DNA from: Rhodobiaceae bacterium
GTDB lineage: Bacteria > Pseudomonadota > Alphaproteobacteria > Rhizobiales > Tepidamorphaceae
Direction of reading: 5' to 3'
Assembly (NCBI GenBank): GCA_020637895.1
Contig: JACKJP010000004.1
Coordinates: 1 to 64,000, forward strand
DNA: 64,000 nt
Shown in pieces: positions 8,726-17,298 of the stretch (position 1 is its first letter; the number at the start of each line of letters is the position of its first letter). The notes beneath the pieces are model-generated. The model saw nothing but the letters and a program-made list of their open reading frames with translations, was not told the DNA's origin and searched no databases. The position numbers were made by a program, and so were the translations under genes.

Positions 8726-9939
8726 TTTGCCTGCCAGACAAGCGGCAACTGCCGCACGGTGGCGACCACGCCACCCGTGAAAAGCACTTCGGCCCCGGGT
8801 TTGACGCCAAAATCCGGAATGCGCGCGAGCCATTCGCGAAGGGCGATCTGCAGCTCAGTGCGCGCCAGGCTCGCGCCCGGACACCGATGCGTACCCTGCC
8901 CGAATGTCGAGTTGACCTGCCGCCGACGGGTCAGATCGAAGTCCATGGGATGTTCGAATATTCTCTCATCAAGCCCATGCAGCATCGTCGACAGAACGAC
9001 GATGTCGCCCTTCTTCATCACCTGCCCGTCGAGTTCGTAGTCTTGCCGGACCTCACGCGCGATCGCGACGAGAGGGAACATGCGCAGGAATTCTTCGACC
9101 GCAGCCGGAATTTTCTCCGGGGCCGAGGCGAGTTCATGGCGCACTTCCGGATGCTTAGACAGCCACAGCATGATAAAGGAGAGCGCCGATGCAACCGTAT
9201 CGAGGCCGGCGACGATCACCTGTGAACACATACGCACCGCTTCATCGACCTCAAGCGCCCGGTCTTTCATCCGGCCATTGACCAGTTGACTGAGAAGGTC
9301 ATCGCCGGGGTTGGCACGCCGGGCCTCGATGCGAGGCACCAGATAATCCCGCAAGGCCTGCATGACCTCGGCAACGTCCATCTTGCCAGTTGGCCGGACT
9401 TTCTCTTCCGCCAGATGCCTCAGATGAGCCGCATCGCTTTCCGGAAGGCCCGCGTAGCTCAGGAATACCCTGATCGGAAGCTGCAAAGCGAAGTCGGCGA
9501 CATAGTCGCACTCTCCGCGCCCCTTGAGATTCTCGACGAGTGACGTTGCGAGCCCGCTTATGGTCGGCTCGATGGACTGGATTACGCGCGGCAACAGCGG
9601 CGGATTGATAATCGCGCGAAACTCGTTCTGCTCCGGCGGATCGTATGAACCCGGAATTGGCCGGTTGCCAGCCATCCGCTCACGCGGCACCTGCATGACG
9701 CGCGAGGAAAAATTCTCGTGGTCGAGATAAATCTTCGCAATGTCTTCGCCGCGTGTAGGGATCCAGTGCCCGCCGTTGCGGATGGTCCAGACCAGCCCCG
9801 GGACCTCACCGCCAGCAAGCCTGAGCCAGGTTTCGTGAAATTCGTGCGAAAGGCCTGGCTCGTTATAGACATCGAAATCAACAACACGCGCCGTCTGCAC
9901 GTGCGAAGGCACTTCCGCGATGGGCCTCGGCTCGTTCAT
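8722..9939 (-). CDS. Cytochrome P450, CYP101-like (second of two)
   Basis: A 405-residue soluble class I P450. The haem thiolate Cys353 sits in FGQGTHRCPGASLAR; the I-helix oxygen-activation motif is VAGLDT; the K-helix ExxR is EEFLRMFPLVAIAR-type. N-terminal RNGGHWIPTRGEDIAK and SSRVMQVPRERM follow the P450cam pattern. GGGAGGT sits 6 nt before the ATG at 9939, which decides the start. It lies 31 nt after the ferredoxin gene that is the likely electron donor. Closely related to the P450 at 10403-11629, presumably by duplication. Confidence 0.9.
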   Translation of the reverse strand: MNEPRPIAEVPSHVQTARVVDFDVYNEPGLSHEFHETWLRLAGGEVPGLVWTIRNGGHWIPTRGEDIAKIYLDHENFSSRVMQVPRERMAGNRPIPGSYDPPEQNEFRAIINPPLLPRVIQSIEPTISGLATSLVENLKGRGECDYVADFALQLPIRVFLSYAGLPESDAAHLRHLAEEKVRPTGKMDVAEVMQALRDYLVPRIEARRANPGDDLLSQLVNGRMKDRALEVDEAVRMCSQVIVAGLDTVASALSFIMLWLSKHPEVRHELASAPEKIPAAVEEFLRMFPLVAIAREVRQDYELDGQVMKKGDIVVLSTMLHGLDERIFEHPMDFDLTRRRQVNSTFGQGTHRCPGASLARTELQIALREWLARIPDFGVKPGAEVLFTGGVVATVRQLPLVWQAK

Positions 9940-9970
9940 CTGGACCTCCCAATTCCGCCAGTTGATCCGG

Positions 9971-10312
9971 TCAGTACTGCGACGCCGGTGTGGTGAACAC
10001 GATGCCATCAAGATCTTCGGTGACCTTGAGCTGGCAGGTGAGTCTGCTGTTGGGTCTGACGTTGAGAAGCCCGTCCAGCATATCTCGCTCGATCATCTCA
10101 GGCGCAGGAAGCCGGTCCATCCACGCCGGGTCGACATAGGCATGGCAGGTTGCACAGGAGCAGTATCCCCCGCATTCGGCGACAATGCCCTCAACGAGAT
10201 CGTTGACTGCGGTTTCCATGACGCTCTTGCCGATTTCGCCGTCGCATTCACGCGTTCCGCCGTCGGCATCGATGAAGATGATCTTGACCAACTCGCTCCC
10301 CGGATCGGCCAT
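9971..10312 (-). CDS. [2Fe-2S] ferredoxin, putidaredoxin/adrenodoxin type
   Basis: A 113-residue ferredoxin. Cluster ligands are C-x5-C-x2-C in ECGGYCSCATC, with a fourth Cys in SRLTCQL, the vertebrate/bacterial P450-donor arrangement. An extra Cys lies inside the x5 loop (GGYCS). It should carry electrons from an NADH-dependent reductase, not encoded in this window, to the neighbouring P450s. It has its own candidate promoter and operator just upstream (10333-10388), so it and the following genes may be expressed separately from the first P450. Confidence 0.92.
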   Translation of the reverse strand: MADPGSELVKIIFIDADGGTRECDGEIGKSVMETAVNDLVEGIVAECGGYCSCATCHAYVDPAWMDRLPAPEMIERDMLDGLLNVRPNSRLTCQLKVTEDLDGIVFTTPASQY

Positions 10313-10332
10313 GCGTGTGACCGGCTTATTAT

Positions 10333-10348
10333 TCGAATGAACATTCGA
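10333..10348. promoter_or_regulatory. Inverted repeat TCGAATG-AA-CATTCGA, candidate operator
   Basis: Perfect 7-bp arms around AA, 21 nt before the ferredoxin start and just downstream of a possible promoter. Size and symmetry suit a TetR-type repressor site. No regulator gene lies next to it, so the protein would be encoded elsewhere. Confidence 0.5.
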
Positions 10349-10360
10349 TCTATTGTGTAA

Positions 10361-10388
10361 AAGATACCGTTCGCGCGTTTGGGGTCAA
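10361..10388 (-). promoter_or_regulatory. Candidate sigma-70-like promoter for ferredoxin-P450-ABM-SDR
   Basis: On the minus strand TTGACC (10383-10388) and TATCTT (10361-10366) are 16 nt apart. Transcription would start near 10354, directly before the inverted repeat at 10333-10348. Read by eye only. Confidence 0.35.
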
Positions 10389-10402
10389 CCGGCCTGTCAG
10401 AT

Positions 10403-11629
10403 TTATTTCTGCGTGTTCTCGCCCGTGGGCCACACCAGATGCAGACCGGACATGCTGCCGATCAGTCCGCTATGATACTTGATCGGCGATCCTTCGGCGA
10501 TGCTGAACTCGGGGATGCGATCGAGCCATGCCTCCACCGCCGCACCGAGCTCCAATCGCGCAAGGGTCGCCCCGGGGCAGCGGTGCGGTCCCTGCCCGAA
10601 CGACGAATGCGACGGGTTCTTGCGCTCGAAATCGACCTCATAGGGTGACGCGGTGATCGTCGGATCGAGACCGTGCAGCATGGTAGGAAGCACCACAAGG
10701 TCGCCTTCCTTCACAGTGATCCCGTCGTGCTCGAAATCCTGCGTCGCATATCTCGCCATGGCAACGAGCGGGAAGCGACGGAGGTATTCCTCGATTGCGC
10801 CCGGTATCTTTTCCGGGTGTTCTCGAAGGTCCCTTCTGGCGGTCGCGTGCGTTGCCAGATGCGTGAAGATGTGAGCCATCGTCCCGGCTGTCGTATCGAG
10901 CGCCGCCACGATGATCTGCGAACACAGGCGAATGCCTTCGTCGACCGTGACGGGGCGCCCAAAGACTTCCTTCGACAGCACCCTGCTGAACATGTCGTTT
11001 CGGTCGATAGCGCCGATGCGTTCCTCGACGATCGGCCTCAGGAAGTCGGCAAATCCGATCATGATCTGCTGCGGCGTCATCTTTCCAGTCGGCCGCACTT
11101 TCTCTTCCGCCAGTTCGCGTAAACGCGGCAATTCGGAGGGCGGCAGATCGGCATATCGCATGAACACGGTCAGCGGTACGACGAGCGCAAACTCCGACAC
11201 GAAATCGCATCGCCCCTTATCCTTGATCGCGTCGACGAGTTCGACGACCAATGCGCGGATACCGGCTTCTATTTCCTGGATGGCGCGTGGCGTGAGACTG
11301 GGATTGACCGCACCGCGATAGGCTGTGTGTTCCGGTCGATCCGACGAGATGGGAATTGGGCGATTGCCAATCATCTTCTCCCGAGGGACCATCAGAACTC
11401 GGGACGAGAGACGCTCAAAATCGGCATAGAATTTTGCGACGTCCTCGCCCCGCGTCGCAATCCAGTGGCCGCCATTCCTGATAGACCAGACCAGGCTCGG
11501 GCCGCCCGGTTGCTGGAGTGTCATCCACGCCTGCTGCAGCCCCTGGTCGAGCTTTGGCGGGTCATACACGTCAAAATCCACGACCACGTCCGCCGGCACG
11601 TGTGCCGGTACAGGATTGGCAGATTCCAT
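10403..11629 (-). CDS. Cytochrome P450, CYP101-like (first of two)
   Basis: A 408-residue P450 related throughout to the 8722-9939 enzyme (shared RNGGHWI, TRGED, RPTGKM, LPTMLHGLD-type segments). Haem ligand Cys351 lies in FGQGPHRCPGATLAR; the I-helix reads VAALDTT, keeping the Asp-Thr pair but with Ala in place of the usual Gly. GGGAGGAG precedes the ATG at 11629 by 4 nt. It likely hydroxylates a small hydrophobic substrate such as a terpenoid, using the downstream ferredoxin. The 161-nt region before it is AT-rich and contains ATATTT-CT-AAATAT at 11761-11774, a possible promoter/operator element. Confidence 0.9.
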   Translation of the reverse strand: MESANPVPAHVPADVVVDFDVYDPPKLDQGLQQAWMTLQQPGGPSLVWSIRNGGHWIATRGEDVAKFYADFERLSSRVLMVPREKMIGNRPIPISSDRPEHTAYRGAVNPSLTPRAIQEIEAGIRALVVELVDAIKDKGRCDFVSEFALVVPLTVFMRYADLPPSELPRLRELAEEKVRPTGKMTPQQIMIGFADFLRPIVEERIGAIDRNDMFSRVLSKEVFGRPVTVDEGIRLCSQIIVAALDTTAGTMAHIFTHLATHATARRDLREHPEKIPGAIEEYLRRFPLVAMARYATQDFEHDGITVKEGDLVVLPTMLHGLDPTITASPYEVDFERKNPSHSSFGQGPHRCPGATLARLELGAAVEAWLDRIPEFSIAEGSPIKYHSGLIGSMSGLHLVWPTGENTQK

Positions 11630-11790
11630 CGTCTCCTCCCGGGTACCGTGCCGTTGTCCGGCTTAGCTTGGCACCTCTGTCCGAACCGCACTCATTGCCG
11701 GCTCGAATTGAACGATATCACACTATTTCGCCCTATCACCTTCTGTGAAAGACCGTTCCGATATTTCTAAATATGATAAAAATATAACGG

Positions 11791-13593
11791 CTACTTCAAT
11801 TCGTTTGCCGCCGGCGCCTCGGCGGTCGTCGATGCGATATAGCCGCGCCATCCGCCGAAATGGGTGATGTCGGGCGCATCCGAAACGGCCAGCGCCTCGA
11901 CCAGAAACCCCTGGACCGAACTACCGTCGTCAAGACGGATCGTCCCGACGCCGAGCGGTGTCGGTATGGCCGAGACGAAGCGTGCGAACCCTTCGGCGGG
12001 GAATGACCAGATTTCCAGCGCGATCGACGCACCCTTCTCCGGCCCGACGCGCAGGAGACCGGGCTTGGGCGGAACGCTGCCCGGCAGCACATAGAGCCTG
12101 TATTCGGCAGCCGTCGCCGCCTTGCTCACAAGCTTTGCCCCGAGCATCTGCAATTCATGGTTCAGCACCATCCCGCTGAGATGCGCACCGACGACCGCGA
12201 GACGGATTGGCGCAGTTGCGGGAGCGCCGGCCTGCACGCCCTCGATGCGCTTGCCGTGACCATCTCCGGTGAGCTCGCGCCCGATGGAAGCGAGGCGGCG
12301 ATCGCTGCCACCGCGGCCAAGAAGTGTGATGCTGGCCGGCAGGCCGTCGCGGCGCAATCCGGTCGGCAATGTCAGTCCGCACATATCCAGCAGGTTGACG
12401 AAATTCGTATAGGTGCCGAGCCTTGCGTTCGGGCCAAACGGATCGGCTTCGATATCGGCCAGCGTGCAGATGCCGGGAATGCTCGGAACACATAGCAGAT
12501 CGATGCCCGCCAGCGCCTGCTCGGCCTGTCGCTTGAGCGCCTGCAGCATGTATTGCCCGTTGAAGGCGTCCACAGCCGTCATACCCTTTGCGCCCATGAT
12601 GATCTGCCGGGTGACGGGATGCAGGGCATCCTCATGCTCATCCACAAAGCCTGCGATGCCCGCAAGCCGTTCCGCCAGCCACGGCCCCTGATAGAGAAGA
12701 TCGGCGGCGGCATAGAACGGTGTGAAATCGACCTCCCGAACACTGGCGCCGAGTGCCCTGAGTTGCGAGACCGTCTCGGCGAAGGCCTCCGCCTGCACCT
12801 CATCGCCAAAGAACCTGATCGATGCAGCGGAGGGAATTCCGATCCGCGAGGTGCCGATTGCCGCTCTGCTGCCGGCGAAATCATAGGCGCGCGAGAACGG
12901 ATCGGCGGCATCGAAAGCCGCGGTCACCGAGAATACCGCTTCGGCATCGGCGATGCTGCGCGCGAATATGGAAATGCAGTCGAGTGTCCGGCACGCCGGT
13001 ACAAGACCGCGTGTCGATAGCGCGCCGAGCGACGGCTTCAGGCCGACAATTCCGTTCAGCGCTGCGGGAACGCGACCGGAGCCTGCCGTATCCGTGCCGA
13101 GCGAGAAGGCGACGATGCCGCGCTTTACGGCGACCGCCGAGCCCGAGCTCGACCCACCCGGAACCAGCCGCTCGTCGACGGCATTGCGCGGCACCGGATA
13201 GGGTGTACGCACCCCGACGAGACCGCTGGCGAACTGATCGAGATTGGTCTTGCCGACGCAGATCGCGCCCGCCTGCTCCAGGGCCCTGACGACCGGCGCG
13301 TCCGTATCCGGCACATAGGCGAACGCCGGACAGGCGCAGGTCGTCGGCATGCCCGCCACATCGATATTGTCCTTCACCGCGAAAGGTACGCCCCAGAGCG
13401 GCTTTCCGGCATTTCGCGGACCGATCGCCGCTGCCGCCGCGCGTAGCGCCTCGGGAGACTCAACGTGGATGAAAATGCCCGGATCGTCCGCCGCCTCGAT
13501 ACGTGCGAGGACGATCTGGACGATATCGAGCGGTGTCCGGCCGGCATCGAAAGCTGCGCGAAGACTGTCGAGGGTGAAGGCAATATCAGGCAT
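11791..13593 (-). CDS. atzF: Allophanate hydrolase (AtzF-type)
   Basis: A 600-residue protein of the usual AtzF length. The amidase-signature domain (about residues 1-440) holds the Lys-Ser-Ser triad: Lys74 in AVKDNID, the cis-Ser in GGSSSGS (148-150) and the nucleophile Ser172 in GTDTAGSGRVPAA. The C-terminal part (about 460-600: AVVGAHLSGMVLNHELQMLGA, YRLYVLPGSVPPKPGL) matches the extra domain needed for allophanate breakdown. It converts allophanate to CO2 and ammonia, normally in urea or cyanuric acid use. Here it is the last gene of a peptide-type ABC operon, 18 nt after the ATPase, with no urea carboxylase or biuret hydrolase nearby. Confidence 0.88.
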   Translation of the reverse strand: MPDIAFTLDSLRAAFDAGRTPLDIVQIVLARIEAADDPGIFIHVESPEALRAAAAAIGPRNAGKPLWGVPFAVKDNIDVAGMPTTCACPAFAYVPDTDAPVVRALEQAGAICVGKTNLDQFASGLVGVRTPYPVPRNAVDERLVPGGSSSGSAVAVKRGIVAFSLGTDTAGSGRVPAALNGIVGLKPSLGALSTRGLVPACRTLDCISIFARSIADAEAVFSVTAAFDAADPFSRAYDFAGSRAAIGTSRIGIPSAASIRFFGDEVQAEAFAETVSQLRALGASVREVDFTPFYAAADLLYQGPWLAERLAGIAGFVDEHEDALHPVTRQIIMGAKGMTAVDAFNGQYMLQALKRQAEQALAGIDLLCVPSIPGICTLADIEADPFGPNARLGTYTNFVNLLDMCGLTLPTGLRRDGLPASITLLGRGGSDRRLASIGRELTGDGHGKRIEGVQAGAPATAPIRLAVVGAHLSGMVLNHELQMLGAKLVSKAATAAEYRLYVLPGSVPPKPGLLRVGPEKGASIALEIWSFPAEGFARFVSAIPTPLGVGTIRLDDGSSVQGFLVEALAVSDAPDITHFGGWRGYIASTTAEAPAANELK

Positions 13594-13611
13594 GTTGTTT
13601 CTTTTGTCGTC

Positions 13612-15292
13612 TCAGAATGGCGGATGCGGAATGGCCTCGATCAGGGCCTTCGTATAGGGGTGAGCCGGGGCAGAGAGCACGCTCTCGCAATCGCCCTGCT
13701 CGACGATCTCGCCGGACTTCATGACGATCACCCGGTCGCACAGCAGCCGCACGACCGCGAGGTCATGGGATACGAAGAGATAACTCATACCCAGCCGCGC
13801 CTTCAGATCGACGAGCAGGTTGAGCACCACCGCCTGTACCGAAACGTCGAGGGCGGCGGTCGGCTCGTCCAGTACCAGCAGAGCCGGATCGACGGAGATC
13901 GCCCGCGCGATGCCGACGCGGGCCTTCTGCCCGCCCGAAAGCTGGTGCGGAAAGCGGTCCAGCAGATGCCCCGGCAGCCCGACCAGCGCCGCGAGCTCCT
14001 CTACCCTGGCGTTGATTGCCTGCGCCGAGCGCTCCTTGCCCATGCGCCTGGATCGGATCGGAAATCGAGCGCCGTGCCGTGAACCTCGGATTGAGGCAAT
14101 CGGTCGGGTCCTGAAAGACCATCTGCAACCGCGGTCGCAGCGGCGACGCGGCAAAGCTTCCGGCGGGAGTTGCCCCGATATCGACGCCCTCGAACATGAT
14201 CGATCCGGATGTCGAATCGAGCAGCCGCATGACCATCGACGAGGTCGTAGACTTGCCGCAGCCGGATTCTCCAACGAGGCCGACGCTCTCACCAGCGCCG
14301 ATCTCGAAGCTGATTCCGCCAACGGCGCGGAACACCTCTTCCTCCTCCGCCGACTTGCCGAACCAGCCGGCCGTCTTCGACTTCATCGGATATTCCTTGA
14401 CCAGATTCTCAACCTTGAGAATCGGGGCCGCCGCGCCCGCGGCTTTGCTCCGCTCGGGCTCGGCCGGACGGACGACATCTTCTGGCAACAGATCCCGGAT
14501 CGTACCCGCACCGTGCGGTGTCGCGCGAATGAGCTTTCGGGTGTAGGCGTGCTTGGGCGCGGTGAAGAGTTCGCGTGAGGGTGCCGACTCCACCACCTCG
14601 CCGTCTTTCATCACGATCAGATGCTGGCAGTAAGCGGCGGCAAGACCGAGATCGTGCGTGATCAGGATCGTCGCCATGTCGCGCTCCCGCGTCAGTTCGG
14701 CAACGAGATCCATCACCGCCTTCTGCGTCGTGACGTCGAGGCCCGTCGTCGGCTCGTCGGCAATCATCAGTTGCGGCTTGCAGGCCAATGCAAGGGCGAT
14801 GACGATACGCTGGCACATGCCGCCGGAGAGCTCGAACGGATAGGAATGATAGCGCTCTTCCGGGTTGTTGATGCGAACCTGCCGCAACACGTCGATCGCC
14901 TTTTCCTTCGCATCGGCATGGACTGCCTCGACATGCTGAATCAGGACATCCTCGATCTGATGGCCGACCTTTCGGATCGGATTGAGCGCGGCGCGCGGGT
15001 TCTGGAAGATCATCGACATCTCGCGGCCCCGCAGGTCGCGCATCGCCCTTTCGGTCGCCGTCTTAAGGTCGATACCGCTGAACTCGGCCTTGCCGCCGGA
15101 GATAAAGCCGGCCGCATCGAGAATGCGCATCAGCGCATAGGAAGTCACCGACTTGCCGGAGCCCGATTCTCCGACAATGCCGAGCGTCTCGCCTTTCTTC
15201 AGTGTGAAGGAGACGTCGCGCACGGCATGGACCGTGCCGTTACGGGTCTTGAAGTCGACGGACAGGCGATCGATTTCGAGAAGCGTGCTCAT
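13612..15292 (-). pseudogene. Dual ATP-binding subunit of a peptide-type ABC importer, interrupted by an apparent frameshift
   Basis: Two fused DppD/DppF-type ATPase domains, about 559 residues if repaired. Domain 1 (residues 1-260) is intact: GESGSGKSVTS, QNPRAALNP, LSGGMCQR, ADEPTTGLD. Domain 2 starts normally (GESGCGKSTTS, FQDPTDCLNPRFTARR) but the frame is lost near 14050; the missing half (LSGGQKARVGIARA, LLVLDEPTAALD, ending HPPF) continues in the neighbouring frame to the stop at 13612. Removing one base around 14047-14054 restores DPI-RRMGKERS. Either a recent inactivating mutation or a sequence error; flanking genes look intact, which favours an error or a very young mutation. Confidence 0.8.
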
Positions 15293-15306
15293 TTGCAGTG
15301 CCTCCG

Positions 15307-16215
15307 TCAGGTGCGCTGGCGCGGGTCGACGATATCACGCAGTCCGTCGCCCAGCATGTTGAAGGTGAAGACAGCAAGCATCAGCACGGCACCCGGGAAG
15401 ATCGCCAGCCACCACTCGCCCGAAACGATGAACCTTGCGCCCTCAGCGACCATGATGCCCCATTCGGGCGTCGGCGGCCGGACACCAAGCCCGATGAATG
15501 AAAGACCGGCCGCATTGAGAATCGCCCACCCCAGATTGAGCGATATCTGCACCATCATGGGCGGCAGCGCGTTCGGGAAGATCTGCGTTGCAAGGATACG
15601 CAGGTCCGAATTGCCGGACAGCTTGGCCGCCAGAACGAAGCCGGCCTCGCGACGCACATTCACTTCCGCACGTGACATGCGCGCGTAGAAGGGAAGGTTC
15701 ACGATGGCCGTCGCGTAGATGATGTTGACCACCGAATTGCCGAGCGCGGCGACGATGCCCATGGCGAGAACGAACAACGGAAAGGCCATGATCGTATCGA
15801 TGAACCGGCCGGTTATGCGGTCCGTCCAGCCGCCGTAGTAGCCAGACAGCGATCCGATGACCGAGCCGAGCAGGAACGAGATGGCCACCGCCGACAGGGC
15901 GATGAACAGATCGAGTCTCGTTGCCACGACGACGCGCGAGAACACGTCGCGCCCGAGATCGTCGGTCCCGAACCAGTGGGCTGCGGAAGGCGCCTGGAGC
16001 GCTGCCGCCGGATCGCTCTTGAGCGGATCGTAGGGGACGAGGCTCGGTCCGAGCACCGCGGCGATGACAAAGAGAACGAACAGGATGAAGGCGCCCATTG
16101 TCATCGGATTGGAGCGCAGCACATAGCCGATATGCTTGAGTGTGTTGCGTGACGATCCTCGGATCGCAGCTGCGTCTGCGGGAACGGCCATGGCCGAAAG
16201 CGAACGTCTGATCAT
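15307..16215 (-). CDS. Peptide-type ABC importer permease (DppC-like)
   Basis: A 302-residue inner-membrane protein. The N-terminal segment NPMTMGAFILFVLFVIAAVLGP, the motif HWFGTDDLGRDVFSRVV and the coupling region VRREAGFVLAAKLSGNSDLRIL are typical of DppC/OppC; it ends with GDGLRDIVDPRQRT. About six membrane helices. GGAGGGACG precedes the ATG at 16215. It lies 18 nt after the DppB-like gene. Confidence 0.92.
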   Translation of the reverse strand: MIRRSLSAMAVPADAAAIRGSSRNTLKHIGYVLRSNPMTMGAFILFVLFVIAAVLGPSLVPYDPLKSDPAAALQAPSAAHWFGTDDLGRDVFSRVVVATRLDLFIALSAVAISFLLGSVIGSLSGYYGGWTDRITGRFIDTIMAFPLFVLAMGIVAALGNSVVNIIYATAIVNLPFYARMSRAEVNVRREAGFVLAAKLSGNSDLRILATQIFPNALPPMMVQISLNLGWAILNAAGLSFIGLGVRPPTPEWGIMVAEGARFIVSGEWWLAIFPGAVLMLAVFTFNMLGDGLRDIVDPRQRT

Positions 16216-16233
16216 TTTTCGTCCCTCCTGGCC

Positions 16234-17259
16234 CTAGCCGTCGAGCCCGACACGCGGGTCGATGACGGTGTAGGCAATGTCGATGAGCGTATTCAGCGTG
16301 ACGAAGAGGACCGCCATGGCAAGGACGAAGCCCTGCACCGCGGCGTAGTCGGAGACGACCAGCGCCTCAACCGCATAGGAGCCGATACCGGGCCAGGCGA
16401 AGACCTTTTCGACGAGCACATTGGCGCCAAGCATGAACGAAAAGACCATGCCCAGCGTCGTGATGACCGGCAGCAGCGCGTTGCGGAATGCGTAGGTGAA
16501 AAGTACGCGCGACCGCGTCAGGCCGGCTGCCCGCGCGGTACGCACGAAATCGCTCGACAGGACCTGAAGCATCGCCGCACGGGTCATGCGGGCTATGGGT
16601 GCCAGCGTGAACAGGGCCAGGGTGATGGCCGGCAGCAGAAGCTGCGACAGTGCGGCCAGCGCCGTATCGAGATCGGTATCCAGCAGCGCGTCGATCACGA
16701 AGAAGCCCGTAACCGCTGGCGGGGCGAAATGCACGAAGTCGAGCCTTCCCAATGGCGCCGGTGATATGCCGAGCTGGTAATAGAAGACGTAGACCAGCGC
16801 GAGGCCGGTGAAGAAGACGGGCAGCGAAACCCCCGCCGTCACCACGAGCCGGCAGAGGTGATCGACCCATGTGCCCGGTCTTGTGGCCGCAAGGATACCG
16901 AGTGGAATCGCGATCGCCAGCGAGATGATGAGCGCAAACAGCGTCAGTTCGAGAGAGGCCGGAAGCCGCGAGGCGATGTCGGAGACGACAGGCTGACCGG
17001 TCGAGATTGAATCCCCCAGGTCACCGGTCACCAGATCGCCGACATAACGGACGAACTGTTCGGGAAGCGATTTGTCGAGACCGAGCGCAACCCGCACCTG
17101 CTCGATCGACTTGGCGTCGGCGGCAGGCCCGGCGAAATAGACCGCCGGATCGCCGGGTAACGCTCGGGTGAGAATGAAGGTGACGACGATGACCCCGAAC
17201 AATGTCGGTATCGCCTGCACGAAACGGGAAAGAACAAGCTTTACGCGTGATCGGAACAT
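16234..17259 (-). CDS. Peptide-type ABC importer permease (DppB-like)
   Basis: A 341-residue permease with the DppB pattern: RFVQAIPTLFGVIVVTFILTRALPGDPA, KSLPEQFVRYVGDLVTGDLG, then FVRTARAAGLTRSRVLFTYAFRNALLPVITTLG (coupling loop) and IDIAYTVIDPRVGLDG at the end. About six membrane helices. It lies 39 nt after the binding-protein gene in the same operon. Confidence 0.92.
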   Translation of the reverse strand: MFRSRVKLVLSRFVQAIPTLFGVIVVTFILTRALPGDPAVYFAGPAADAKSIEQVRVALGLDKSLPEQFVRYVGDLVTGDLGDSISTGQPVVSDIASRLPASLELTLFALIISLAIAIPLGILAATRPGTWVDHLCRLVVTAGVSLPVFFTGLALVYVFYYQLGISPAPLGRLDFVHFAPPAVTGFFVIDALLDTDLDTALAALSQLLLPAITLALFTLAPIARMTRAAMLQVLSSDFVRTARAAGLTRSRVLFTYAFRNALLPVITTLGMVFSFMLGANVLVEKVFAWPGIGSYAVEALVVSDYAAVQGFVLAMAVLFVTLNTLIDIAYTVIDPRVGLDG

Positions 17260-17298
17260 CGTTCGTCACCTCCCCTCTGCGGAGCTTCAGAAAAGATC

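Noticed and set aside
11664..11690. Possible sigma-54 promoter (TTGGCACC)
   Set aside because: The -12 element (TTGC at the right spacing) is missing.
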